DNA of 36,992 nt. Source: Candidatus Peribacteria bacterium (lineage in GTDB: Bacteria; Patescibacteriota; Gracilibacteria; UBA1369; UBA12463). Shown here one piece after another: positions 36,981 through 36,992 of this stretch. Positions within the stretch are counted from its first letter, which is position 1, and each line of letters begins with the position of its first letter. The translations under genes and the position numbers were made by a program. Where the stretch lies: NCBI GenBank assembly GCA_943349045.1, contig CALQZC010000006.1, positions 1-36,992 of the forward strand, written 5' to 3'. The notes beneath the pieces were generated by a model that saw nothing but the letters and a program-made list of their open reading frames with translations, was not told the origin of the DNA and did no database searches.

Positions 36981-36992
36981 AAACTCATGGGG

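Noticed and set aside
1-36992. UGA-to-glycine recoding (Gracilibacteria/SR1 code)
   Set aside because: The two TGA codons terminate sensible proteins at ATGA junctions, and conserved proteins show no internal TGA; the standard bacterial code explains the window.

Overview
This 37 kb window looks like bacterial chromosome, mostly core and housekeeping genes with several unassigned proteins. A lipoylation/pyruvate dehydrogenase neighbourhood fills the first 9 kb: lipA, pdhA-pdhB-pdhC, and a split archaeal-type lipoate-protein ligase (LplB + LplA). Other recognisable genes are aquaporin, rplJ-rplL with an L10-leader-like 5' region, an SPFH protein, miaA-recJ, an NrnA-like DHH phosphoesterase, yebC, malic enzyme, an SLH-domain protein, hisS, tsaD, an NYN-domain protein, a CCA-adding-type nucleotidyltransferase and a P-loop kinase-like protein. 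The best candidate for something undescribed is a 1721-aa protein (18227-23392). It has a short hydrophobic region and a C-terminal half carrying an HD-phosphohydrolase motif set (HGFDH / CHD / RYADNLD). A 106-aa coiled-coil-like gene overlaps its start codon, a 224-aa unassigned protein follows it, and a good promoter precedes the unit. Other points of interest: a palindromic motif shared by two distant intergenic regions, a near-duplicated 3'-end hairpin after the NYN gene, strong UGA stop-codon depletion, a two-copy Tudor-like lipoprotein and a Pro/Ala-rich tail on the DHH protein. No CRISPR array, transposase, rRNA or convincing tRNA was found. Product calls come from motif and family recognition by eye; no database search was run.
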